NCBI GenBank assembly: GCA_037043015.1
Contig: CM073321.1
Span: 37,530,420 to 37,594,419, forward strand
Reading direction: 5' to 3'
From: Bryum argenteum
Lineage: Eukaryota; Streptophyta; Bryopsida; Bryales; Bryaceae
DNA length: 64,000 nt
In this document: positions 22,523 through 30,637 of the stretch, one piece after another
Layout of the letters: each line of letters begins with the position of its first letter
Position numbering within the stretch: the stretch's first letter is position 1
Made by a program: the position numbers and the translations under genes
The notes under the pieces: generated by a model
The model's input: only the letters and a program-made list of their open reading frames with translations
Database searches by the model: none
Told to the model about the DNA's origin: nothing

Positions 22523-22612
22523 CTGTATCGGCCGGCGGCTGATACAAACAAAACAGCAATTAAGACAAGGAAAAAATATAATAGCAAGAAGGTATCGGCC
22601 GCCGGCCGATAC
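22523..22612. repeat. Family B palindromes in gene B intron 3
   Basis: Two copies at about 22525 (TATCGGCCGGCGGCTGATA) and 22594 (TATCGGCCGCCGGCCGATA) in a 151-bp intron. Confidence 0.8.
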
Positions 22613-22628
22613 CGAGAAGAAGACATAC

Positions 22629-23111
22629 CTCGTACTCCTTGGAGCTCTTTCCGCCTCCACGGTGGAGTAGCGGACGACCAGCTCGGATCCATGCCCCACG
22701 CCCGAGCTCAGCGCAAGAACGAAAATTCTCCCTCGCAACCTTCTCCGCAATGTTAAGGTTGAGCGCGTTGGAGACGCGAACTAGCTGCCGCGGATCCTTG
22801 TTGTAGACAGGGATGACTTCAAACTCCAGAAGTTCCTTATAAGCATCCGAGTCCTTTGGAAATGTGTCCGCGAGCTCCCGGCAAGCTGTGACGGTGTGCT
22901 GCCCCCCAATGATGTACCAGTGAGTACATGGGTTCTCCCACCACGGAACTATCTTCCCGTCAGGCATGGTGAACGTGTCCTTCTCCGCAGGCATGTAGTC
23001 CATGACCGCATCCATACCAGAATCCGTTGCGAGGGGTTTCCGATTTAGAGGGATCCCGTGAATCTCACGCTTCTTCCGGATAGCACCGTAGCCTTTGTAT
23101 ATGGCCTTCAC
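22629..23111 (-). CDS. Gene B exon 3: ParB-like GGQHT segment
   Basis: Acceptor TATCAG|GTGAAG, donor GAG|GTATGT; 161 codons. It contains HWYIIGGQHTVTACRELA followed by FEVIPVYNKDPRQLVRVSN. The GGQHT box resembles the DGQHR/GxxR nucleotide-binding motif of the ParB/sulfiredoxin fold, where a strand and turn precede a helix (TACREL) and a following strand (FEVIPV). In bacteria ParB-type proteins bind palindromic parS sites. The link to the palindromes here is inference, because parS recognition uses a separate helix-turn-helix that I cannot identify. An unrelated fold is possible. Confidence 0.45.
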
Positions 23112-23151
23112 CTGATACAAACAAGAAGACATCAGAACAGCAGCAGAAATC

Positions 23152-23248
23152 TGTATCGGCCGGCAGCCGATACAAAAGTGCAGATAGGGAGTAGCAAAAT
23201 ATTACAGATAATGAAAGAAGAGCACAATGTATCGGTTGGCGGCCGATA
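23152..23248. repeat. Family B palindromes in gene B intron 2
   Basis: Copies near 23154 (TATCGGCCGGCAGCCGATA) and 23230 (TATCGGTTGGCGGCCGATA) in the 173-bp intron 23112-23284. Confidence 0.8.
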
Positions 23249-23284
23249 CAGAAATAAGGAGAGCAAAAAAAATACAAATTGTAC

Positions 23285-24134
23285 CTGACCCAGACGCTCC
23301 TTCGCGATCCTCCGGTACTTCAGTTCGTCCGGTGCGATGTGCAGCCTCTCCGACGGAATTACCCCTGCAAGCCGCCTTTTCTTGTAAGGGAATGAAGTCG
23401 TCAAGCCCTTCTCCAACGCCTTGTAGATGGCGTCGATTTTGGCATCACTTGTCTTTGTAGACATGCGATTCCCTCTCTCGAGCGCCTCGTCCAGATCGAG
23501 CTCCAAAACCTTGGATGCTGACTTCTTCTTCGAGCGACTGCTCTCCCCAGCCAAGACGGAACGATCCCCTACGCTGACAACCGCGTTGTCAGCGGCACTC
23601 GACTCCTTCCTCTTTCGAGCAGAAGGGACCTTCTTCTTCTGTTTCTCCGCGGCCACCGCAGCAGAATCGAGGTACTTATTCGCCTCGTGCAACGCCCCCC
23701 TGAGCATCTCCCAGGAATCCATAAACTCCTCCACATTCGTTGGAGATGACGCAGCAAAAAACATCCCCAGCTTCACAAAGGTCTCTCCGCAGATTTCCTC
23801 CGTGCACTTATTCCACGGCAAGGATATGGCGATAAAATCTTCCTCCCCTTCCGGTTGGCTGGGGGGCCTAAGGCTGATGAGGAGGTCGATATTCTCCGGA
23901 ATGTTAACGGCCTTCTCAACCGCCACGACGGACCCGTGTCCCGGCATGATGTTCCCCTTTATGAGCACGGAGCAGACGACTTCAACCCTCCCCGTCGGCA
24001 GATCCTGCCAGTGGAGGCCCCAAGCATCAATAATCGGAGACGCCAGCCACGCAGTACAAGGAACGATTCCGTCTACTGAAACGTCAGTGACGCTGAGGCT
24101 GTCCCCGAGAATCTTCTTCAGAAGTCCCGGCTTC
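23285..24134 (-). CDS. Gene B exon 2
   Basis: Acceptor GATTCAG|GAAGCC, donor GGTCAG|GTACAA; 283 codons, no stops. It reads KPGLLKKILGDSLSVTDVSV and continues through PGHGSVVAVEKAVNIPENID, then a basic, Ser-rich region (KKKVPSARKRKESSA, SSRSKKKSASKVLELD) that could be a nuclear localisation signal. The phase requires an upstream exon, consistent with the exon at about 25074-24981. No named domain. Confidence 0.5.
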
Positions 24135-24163
24135 CTGAATCATCGAAGCGCAAGTAAGAGCAT

Positions 24164-24953
24164 GTCGGCCGCCGGCCGATACATACCAGTACAGCTGACA
24201 AGCAATTTAGACCACAAGCAGGAAAATAAACATGCAAGATTGGATAACATATATCGGCTGCCGGCTGATATGCTTATACATATCGGCTGCCGGCCGATAA
24301 GTCATTGCAGTATACAGAGAATTCAATATCAATACATCTAGCATGTAGAGGCCGATACAATGGCATGTATCGGCTGCCAGCCAATAATACACATATATCG
24401 GCTGGCGGCCGATACACATAAATAACATGCAGAAGTACAAATAAATGAAAATGCAGCCTAAAGATTGAGCACAAATATCGGAAGGCATATACAGAAATAA
24501 AAATACATCAAGCATTACAATCGACATAAAGGACGACATCAATGCATCTAGCATAAACCAGGCCAATACGGCATCTATCGGCTGCCTGCCGATAAAACAC
24601 TTATATCGGCTGCCAGCCGATAACGCAGTTGTATCGGCTGCCAGCCGATAACACAGAAATGTATCGGCTGGCGGCCGATACACACAAATGAGAGGGATCA
24701 ATACAGCAGAGAATGGCGCCTAAATACAGAACACACATATCGGACGGCAGCCGATAGAAAGGATTGTATCGGCTGGCAGTCGATAAAACACTTTTATCGG
24801 CTGGCGGCCGATACACACAAATGAGAGGGATCAATACAGCAGAGAATGGCGCCTAAATACAGAACACACATATCATATCGGACGGCAAATGATAGAAAGG
24901 ATTGTATCGGTGGCGGTCGATAAACACTTTTATCTATCGGGCGGCCGATATAA
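24164..24953. repeat. Dense family B palindrome cluster (about 15 copies)
   Basis: Copies at about 24164, 24252, 24281, 24368, 24396, 24576, 24604, 24632, 24662, 24738, 24767, 24795, 24875, 24904 and 24933. Many successive centres are 28-30 bp apart, that is 19 bp plus a spacer of about 10 bp. The copies lie in the first intron or leader of gene B, facing the divergent gene at 26366. Decay is mostly in the 5-bp core and arm ends. Confidence 0.88.
24662..24950. repeat. Imperfect tandem duplication, about 133 bp
   Basis: The segment from 24662 recurs from 24795. Shared sequence includes ATGAGAGGGATCAATACAGC and GAGAATGGCGCCTAAATACA. Each unit carries three palindromes. The second unit has decayed more (for example TATCGGACGGCAAATGATA). 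Confidence 0.75.
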
Positions 24954-24980
24954 ATAACTAAGAAGAAGCAGAGGGCTTAC

Positions 24981-25074
24981 CTTGCGGATTCTCGCCATTC
25001 TTCGACGAGTTGTATCGGCCGCTCGACGCGGATGTCGGCCGATAAGGGATTCGCGCACACCACGATCGGGCCGC
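24981..25074 (-). CDS. Gene B exon 1 candidate
   Basis: Ends at donor CCGCAAG|GTAAGC. In the phase demanded by exon 2 it reads PIVVCANPLSADIRVERPI then QLVEEWRESAR, continuing into KPGLLKK. An in-frame TAG sits upstream near 25100, so either an acceptor lies there or the start is elsewhere. No Met is seen in this frame. Two palindrome-like stretches overlap it. Confidence 0.35.
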
Positions 25075-25099
25075 TCCACTCCGGTATCGGCCGCTACAC

Positions 25100-25800
25100 T
25101 CCACGTATCGCCGCTTCTTTGTTGCACTCGCGTCGGTCGGCCGCCAAGCTCGTGTCGTGTCGCCCGTCGGATAGCAAAAACACAAGAGACAAGAATAGAA
25201 GAGAAAAGAAGTGCGCGGAAAAGAGGGGAGCGGAGAGGTGCGCGGAGGAGGGAGAGAGGAGTGGAGAGGGAGAAGTGCAAATGAGAGAGAAATGGGGGGG
25301 GAAGGGGGTATTCTCCCCCCCCCTCTTGAAATGACTAGTCGCGTCGCTTTCCATGAGGCGGCGCGCCTGCCCGCGACCGTGCCGTCGTCGTCGCCGCGCC
25401 GCGCGCGCCGCCCGCCATCGCCCGATCACGCTCGCGAATGCATTCGGCCGCCGCCGCCAAAACGTCACGAATCAATGCTTGCTCCTCCCCCGCTCTCCAT
25501 TCAAATTTTTGATTTCTTTATTTTTGAAATCTTCTTGATTTTTGAAATTTTCTTTATTTGGGCGCCATTTCCTGAGTGGACTAGGCCTAGGGTACCCATT
25601 CACTCCCATTTTTCACATTTCTCTCTCCCTCTCTCCCTCTCTCTCCTCATGCTGTCATGTCCCCTCACTCTCCTCTTCATGCTGTCCTGTTGCCTTGCCC
25701 TCCTAGACATGCTAATTTCTCTGTTTTAGATATTTCGACATTGTTTTTGCGTCGAATATTCGAGAATATGCACAGATTAATTTTGGATCCCCAAGCTGTA
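25100..25800. other. Low-complexity region between divergent genes
   Basis: Purine-rich run (about 25190-25320) followed by a GC-rich block (25330-25480) and a pyrimidine-rich CTCTCCCT run (25617-25650). Probable promoter territory for gene B by position only; no TATA box or known motif is assigned. Long open frames here are composition artefacts. Confidence 0.35.
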
Positions 25801-25920
25801 GCTTTTACAACAACGCTGGCCGATATTGTCCTCTCATCACCCGATATAATTTAGGTCATAATCACCAGAACCCTAGGCCTTTGTCTGACCAGCCGATATA
25901 ATTTTCTGTCCAGCCAATAT

Positions 25921-26320
25921 AATTTCCTTGATCTATTGTATCGGCTGCCAGCCGATACAGTGTTCTTGATCCCCACGCCTGATCGTGGAAGTCAGATCGG
26001 CCGCCGGCCGATCTGATGTTCTCGATCCCCAAACCCAGTCGTGGAAGCTGTATCGGCTGCCGGCCGATACAGTGTCGGCAGTCCATGCATCCAGCTCAAC
26101 TCTTATCTGTATCGGCTGCCAGCCGATACTACTTTTCCACCCTCTTTGTCCGTAGCCGTATCGGCTGCCGGCCGATACTTTTGTTTTACCTTTTTTCGGG
26201 TGATCCGCTCTTCGCGGTAGAAGAAATCAGTCCAAGATTTAGCCGTGGTCGGCTGCCGGCCGATACTATTTTAGGCAATCCACATTCTAGCACTTCTAAC
26301 TGTATCGGCTGCCGACCGCT
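25921..26320. repeat. Family B palindrome cluster upstream of the plus-strand gene (7 copies)
   Basis: Copies near 25938, 25997 (GATCGGCCGCCGGCCGATC), 26052, 26108, 26159, 26247 and 26302, spaced about 45-90 bp, most reading TATCGGCTGCCGGCCGATA or one change. They end about 45 bp before the ATG at 26366, where promoter or leader elements of the DUF7869-like gene would lie. Confidence 0.88.
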
Positions 26321-26365
26321 ACTCTCCTTCTACTTTCGGATTAGGATAACCTGAAGATCACGGAA

Positions 26366-27470
26366 ATGAAGCGTCTGCTGCCATCAGTTTTGGAAACTGA
26401 ACCGATTGATTCTTTTACTAGGAATGGTGGGTCGGGTAGATGGACGCTAGCTAAGGACGTCGTTGTCGCGTTAACCCACGCCGGATCAGATACGGTCGCT
26501 ACCGCTATCAAGAAGAATGCGCGTCGTGACCCCTCCCTGCTAGAGGTCCTTGTTCTGGATGTAGCAAGTAATATCGAGATGATTATACCATTTCCCACGG
26601 ACGATTTGAAGCTTCTTAGTCAGTGCGTTGGTAAGAGAATCGTCTGGGAGGAGAGATATGTGAGGCCTCTAATTGATGAATTAGATTCTGTTCCGAAACC
26701 TATCGGCTGGCGGCCGATACCCAAAAGTATAGAAGAGAAGCCCATCGAAGAGTTCCTTACTCTTACCGTGAACATGGAGGTTGCGCTTCTGCACGTCGAT
26801 CAGTCTGCACATCACTGCGCTGGAGTTGGACTGATAGTCGAGTGCTCCCCGAAAGGAACATGGGAGGGGTTCCGTGTCCCCGCATGACTTCTTTGTCGTT
26901 GTTCAAACCAAGATATGTAAGGACTTTGTAGGAGTTACTGCTTACTGTGAGGAGCCAGCATTCACTACCCTAGGTGACTGTCTTGGGCACAACATCCTCT
27001 GGAGTGGATACAAGGTCCGACCTGTTCAACTGATGACTGCTCCTGTCACACCTATCGGCTGCCAGCCGATACCCCCTGCTTTGAAGAAGGTCAAGGTCGA
27101 GGATCACGAAGCTGAGCTTTCCGACTCCCCGCCCTCTACCCGATTTTGTGGCGATTCCGCCACCCGTTTCTCGAAAGGGTTTTTCGAGCGCAAAGAATGA
27201 TAGTGGGTCCTCTACCAACTCTCATGTGGGGAATCAGGATCCTCCTCTCCCTACATGTCCCGACGTCAACCACAGCCCTATACCACCCCAACATCGCTCT
27301 CCTTGCCCCAGCGTTGGATCGGAAAGACGTGGAGCGTCGAAGGATGTTGGGTACACATCCCCACCGTCTAATGCCAGTGATGTCGACGCGGGTCTTGAAT
27401 CGGGTCTTCCTTGTCTTGACCGACCGCTTTGGAGAAACAAGTGCTGTGACTTGTTGAGTGAAGATTGTAG
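26366..27470 (+). pseudogene. Gene D, N-terminal part: duplicated module with in-frame palindromes
   Basis: ATG at 26366 (MKRLLPSVLETEPID). Two similar modules are seen: IIPFPTDDLKLLSQCVGKRI then VWEERYVRPLIDELD, and FTTLGDCLGHNILWSGYKVRP. The pattern resembles the small DUF8039-type module of plant transposon proteins (tentative). Each module is followed by a family B palindrome read in frame, giving PKPIGWRPIPK (26700) and TPIGCQPIPP (27052). A one-base expansion of a C run near 26880 shifts the frame into SPHDFFVVVQTK, and another shift near 27140 leads to a Ser/Pro-rich linker. Upstream of the DUF7869-like exon. Confidence 0.5.
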
Positions 27471-27477
27471 CCTTCAA

Positions 27478-27902
27478 CAAGTCACATGCCCCTCCGCCGC
27501 AAATTCTATGCTTGCTCTTTTGAAGCCAGAAGGGAGATCGCTTATGAAGTCCAGAACCAGTTTAATGTTCGCACCCCCGGTGGCAGGAGGTTCATTACTC
27601 TCGAATGCGTGGATGTCTGCGAGAATGCCTTGTACATCATTCACGGTGTCTCCTGATCTGCTTACCACGTCTACAAAGCAGTCGCTATCTCAGGGTCCGT
27701 TAGCGGTTCTCATGGTAATGCACGAACGCTTCGACCGCGGCCGCGAACCATTCAAGCTCGTGCGACATTGAAGAAGATCATTGACGAGAACGCTGACCAG
27801 ATGCCGAATGAGTTCAGACTCGTCGGGAACAAGCGTGTCGATAACCTCAAAGTTGTCCCTTCCACGATGAGCTGGGACCACATGCGCGGCCAAGTCAACG
27901 AT
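27478..27902 (+). pseudogene. Gene D, middle exon
   Basis: Reads MPLRRKFYACSFEARREIA then VRTPGGRRFITLECVDVCEN and ALYIIHGVS, an in-frame TGA (probably from CGA), then SAYHVYKAV and RATLKKIIDENADQMPNEF. It ends at donor AACGAT|GTAAGC (27902/27903). This Cys-containing segment before a DUF7869-like domain fits the usual order of that family (zinc-binding pattern not verified). The following intron (27903-28144, 242 bp) holds two family B palindromes. Confidence 0.55.
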
Positions 27903-28004
27903 GTAAGCTACAACATTCTCACTTTCCTTCTCCCTGTTTACTTCGTCATCTCCGGAATTTCGTTCCTGGAGTCGACAATGTGTGTGCATTATGCTCTAGT
28001 TCTG

Positions 28005-28097
28005 TGTATCGGCCGTCGGCCGATACACTCAGTATTCAGTACTACATGCGTTCTCGAACTTGTCATCCTCTTTGCCTATCCGCTGCCGGCCGATATG
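28005..28097. repeat. Family B palindromes in gene D intron
   Basis: TATCGGCCGTCGGCCGATA near 28007 and TATCCGCTGCCGGCCGATA near 28077. Confidence 0.8.
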
Positions 28098-28144
28098 TTA
28101 TCCTTCCCCCTGTTCTAACTGTATTTTCGCATCATGATTTGTAG

Positions 28145-30154
28145 GTTAATCTGAAGTGTAACATGGCGCCTGTCTCTCAGTCCACGATTAGTCAGCTCCG
28201 AAAATCTCACTTTAAGAATGTAGACGTCAAGGCCGTTGGATCTAGCTTCTCCAAGTGCACCGAGTGTGACTTTTTTGTTGAATGCATAGCCAAATATCCA
28301 AGAGGTTGCGATGAGTGGCAGTCACTTGTCGACGACAGGGAGCGTCATCTTAATTATCAACGTGCTTGCCGGAATATCTACGCAGGTTGGAGTACGCAGT
28401 CTGTTCAGAATCCATCTGAGTTCTTGTGCATTATTCACGACAAGATGGACACAACGAAGACCGCCATTCCGAGGATGCAGAGGACCACGAAGGCTACCGC
28501 ATGCCTTGGTCAGATACCCATTTTGGTCACGGGGATGCTAACTCACGGCCACGGTGACGGTGCCTATGCGCACTATTCTACTGCTCTCTGGCCTGGTGAT
28601 TCTAATTTTACTATATCCTCGCTCTGTCGGGTCCTCCGCGCCCTCAAACGACCGCCTGTTCGCGACTCGAATGTGCTCTTTCCAACACCCCCGCAGAATA
28701 GCTTCTTCGAGGCGCTGCTCCATGGCAAATCGAGATGTTTCTCTTCGATTCCGCCCTCCACCGGGGTCGCCATGGACCCACCACTCCCTGGTCGCCCTGC
28801 GGTTCCTCTTCCTAGGAAGCTTTTCTTACAGCTTGATAACTCTGCCAAAGACAACAAGAACAGATTCGTGATGGCCTTCTGTTCCTTGCTTACTGCGAGG
28901 CGCATATTCAAGGAAGTCACTGTTGGATTCGTAATAGTTGGACATACTCATGAGAACATTGATGCTCATTTCAGCTACTTGTCCAAGCTTATCAAGAGGA
29001 AGAACACCTACGTTGTTGCAGATCTCATGAAGGCTTTTATGGACTCCCAGAAGACCGTGGCTTTTATTCCTGAATTTGTCCAGGAGGTGGCAAATTTCAA
29101 ATCCTATGTCAAGGACTACCATCACGATGGTGTCAACAAGATTGTTGGACTCGGTGATATGCATCTCTTCAAGTTCTTTGTTGAGGAGGAGGGACCGGAT
29201 CGTGGTTGGCCGGTCATGAGGTACAAGAAGCAATCTACTGATTTGTCTTGGCTCCCTCCGGGTCCTCCTATCAGGATGTGGACTCAGGACTCACACGGCA
29301 GACCACGGGTTCCTTCTGGTGATCCACGTCCTGTACCATTCAAGCCTTTATGGGGGGTTACGGACGTTAATCCTCGAAAGCTGAATTCAGAGAAGGAGAA
29401 AGCTCGCGCTTCAGAGTGCAAGGAGAAGCAGGGTTTCATCAGAAACGGTATTTTGAAGTTCATCGAGTTCTGGAAGATGGGCATGGCTCGAAATAGAAGA
29501 TATTGTGAGGAGATGGCTGGATCCGTTGGGTACTGGGAGCGAATCAACGCGGAGATCAACTCACCACTTCCGCTTGCGTCCGCGTCCCTCGTCGAGGGGT
29601 TCTGGCCGCTTTCTGACTGGTCCCGTGATCATGCTCGTCTTGAATCTCAATCTGGTTCTCCTCTGTCATCTTCGCAAGATGTTACACCTGAGGATGATCC
29701 CGACCCTTACCTATACTGTGGTCCAGCAAAGGGCAGACCACGGATGAATTTTAATCCGTTCAGGGACGTTCTCCTTGGTGACTTTGTTCTCTGTCGTCCT
29801 TGCGATAACCATTACCTTCCTGTGTGGCTTGGTCGTGTTCTAGAATGTGTCGAGCTTTCGCCGGGAGTTAACTACGGGAACTTTAAGGTGGAATGGTGGA
29901 CTCCAATGCGATCAAAGAAGGAGGCCAAGTCCTTGGTTGCTAGGGAGTGCTGGTCGCGCCGTTGGCACAGGGAGCCCTGTCTCCCCCAAGTTGTCAACGT
30001 CAGCATCGTTTTATTCTCACATCGAATGCCCTCCCATGCCAGGAATGGGCCACCTGCTACTCACGTCATTCCTGATGCATCCGCCGCTGCTGCACTTGCA
30101 AACCTTGAAGCCGCAGGTGCTGTTATGGTGTGCGAAGATGATGCCGAGAACTGA
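28145..30154 (+). CDS. Gene D main exon: DUF7869-like protein, possible transposase
   Basis: After acceptor TTTGTAG|GTTAAT, a 669-codon open stretch to TGA at 30152-30154. Motifs in order: FCIIHDKMDTTKTAIPRM-like segment (LCIIHDKMDTTKTAIPRM), LFLQLDNSAKDNKNRFVM, and FVIVGHTHENIDAHFSYLSK. These three blocks are characteristic of the DUF7869 family of plants, oomycetes and other eukaryotes. The spacing of D (HDKMD), D (LDN) and E (HTHEN) suggests an RNase H-like transposase or integrase core, which is inference. The C-terminus contains a short chromo/BAH-like stretch (LPVWLGRVLECVE ... FKVEWWTP). It is the best preserved long frame in the window. It is divergent from gene B. Confidence 0.7.
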   Translation, partial: VNLKCNMAPVSQSTISQLRKSHFKNVDVKAVGSSFSKCTECDFFVECIAKYPRGCDEWQSLVDDRERHLNYQRACRNIYAGWSTQSVQNPSEFLCIIHDKMDTTKTAIPRMQRTTKATACLGQIPILVTGMLTHGHGDGAYAHYSTALWPGDSNFTISSLCRVLRALKRPPVRDSNVLFPTPPQNSFFEALLHGKSRCFSSIPPSTGVAMDPPLPGRPAVPLPRKLFLQLDNSAKDNKNRFVMAFCSLLTARRIFKEVTVGFVIVGHTHENIDAHFSYLSKLIKRKNTYVVADLMKAFMDSQKTVAFIPEFVQEVANFKSYVKDYHHDGVNKIVGLGDMHLFKFFVEEEGPDRGWPVMRYKKQSTDLSWLPPGPPIRMWTQDSHGRPRVPSGDPRPVPFKPLWGVTDVNPRKLNSEKEKARASECKEKQGFIRNGILKFIEFWKMGMARNRRYCEEMAGSVGYWERINAEINSPLPLASASLVEGFWPLSDWSRDHARLESQSGSPLSSSQDVTPEDDPDPYLYCGPAKGRPRMNFNPFRDVLLGDFVLCRPCDNHYLPVWLGRVLECVELSPGVNYGNFKVEWWTPMRSKKEAKSLVARECWSRRWHREPCLPQVVNVSIVLFSHRMPSHARNGPPATHVIPDASAAAALANLEAAGAVMVCEDDAEN

Positions 30155-30171
30155 ACTGCACTGTACCTGGT

Positions 30172-30637
30172 TATATCGGCTGCCGGCCGACATATTTTCG
30201 TAGTGCTGCATGGAGATTCTTGTGATTTGTACTTCGACATGCCAATGGTGATCTGGACGTGAAGATGCCCTCGCCCGGTATCGGCTGCCGGCCGACATGT
30301 CTTCGTAGTGCTGCATGGAGATGCTTGTCATGATTCACTGCTTCAAGCCAATGGTGATATGGCCTTTCAGGTGCTTTCGCCGGGTATCAGCTGCAGGCCG
30401 ACAAGTTTTCAGTGTACATCTCTGGATGGTTCCTGTTCCGCGGTCTCAGTACAACGATATTCTTATGATGCTGGACAGCTTCGTGGCGCTGGAGGCTCGC
30501 CCTCATATACTCATTACCATGTAATGATCGTGAGCTTCCGCGACATTACTGCGCGACAAAGATTAAAACCGCGCAACAGAGAGATGCAGATAAGGATCAA
30601 TGTTGCGTGGCAGCAGTAATCGGCCGCCGGCCGACGT
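30172..30637. repeat. Palindrome-headed 106-bp tandem repeats downstream of gene D
   Basis: Three units begin at about 30172, 30279 and 30385. Each starts with a family B palindrome variant (TATCGGCTGCCGGCCGACA) and shares TCGTAGTGCTGCATGGAGAT and CAATGGTGAT. The third is more diverged. A further palindrome at about 30620 (ATCGGCCGCCGGCCGACGT) is cut by the solo LTR at its last bases. Confidence 0.8.

Larger units (their letters stand above)
19080..25074 (-). pseudogene. Gene B: multi-exon ParB-like / FCP1-like gene
   Basis: Minus-strand spliced gene with six recognisable exons: about 25074-24981, 24134-23285, 23111-22629, 22477-21146, 20924-20126 and 19806-19080. All internal junctions have GT-AG ends and keep one reading frame, which strongly supports the model. 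Exon 3 has a ParB-like GGQHT segment; exon 6 has an FCP1-like phosphatase domain with a frameshift near 19463. Every intron contains one or more family B palindromes, and exon 5 contains three. The true start exon is not certain. The gene is divergent to the DUF7869-like gene at 26366-30154. No close family is recognised for the whole protein. Confidence 0.6.

Noticed and set aside
22629..23111. Bacterial contamination or plasmid ParB
   Set aside because: The ParB-like segment lies in an exon with matching phase and GT-AG introns on both sides.
24207..24701. Minus-strand 164-codon protein with repeated RPPAD/SAGSRY peptides
   Set aside because: The repeated peptides are translations of the palindromes in different frames; there is no codon structure or domain, and splice signals place this region in an intron or leader.
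24252..24953. CRISPR-like array (regular short palindromes with spacers)
   Set aside because: Repeats are 19 bp with spacers of about 10 bp, several spacers are duplicates of each other, there are no cas genes, and the context is spliced eukaryotic DNA.
25211..25729. 172-codon plus-strand ORF
   Set aside because: Its composition follows purine-rich, GC-rich and pyrimidine-rich tracts, and no motif is present.
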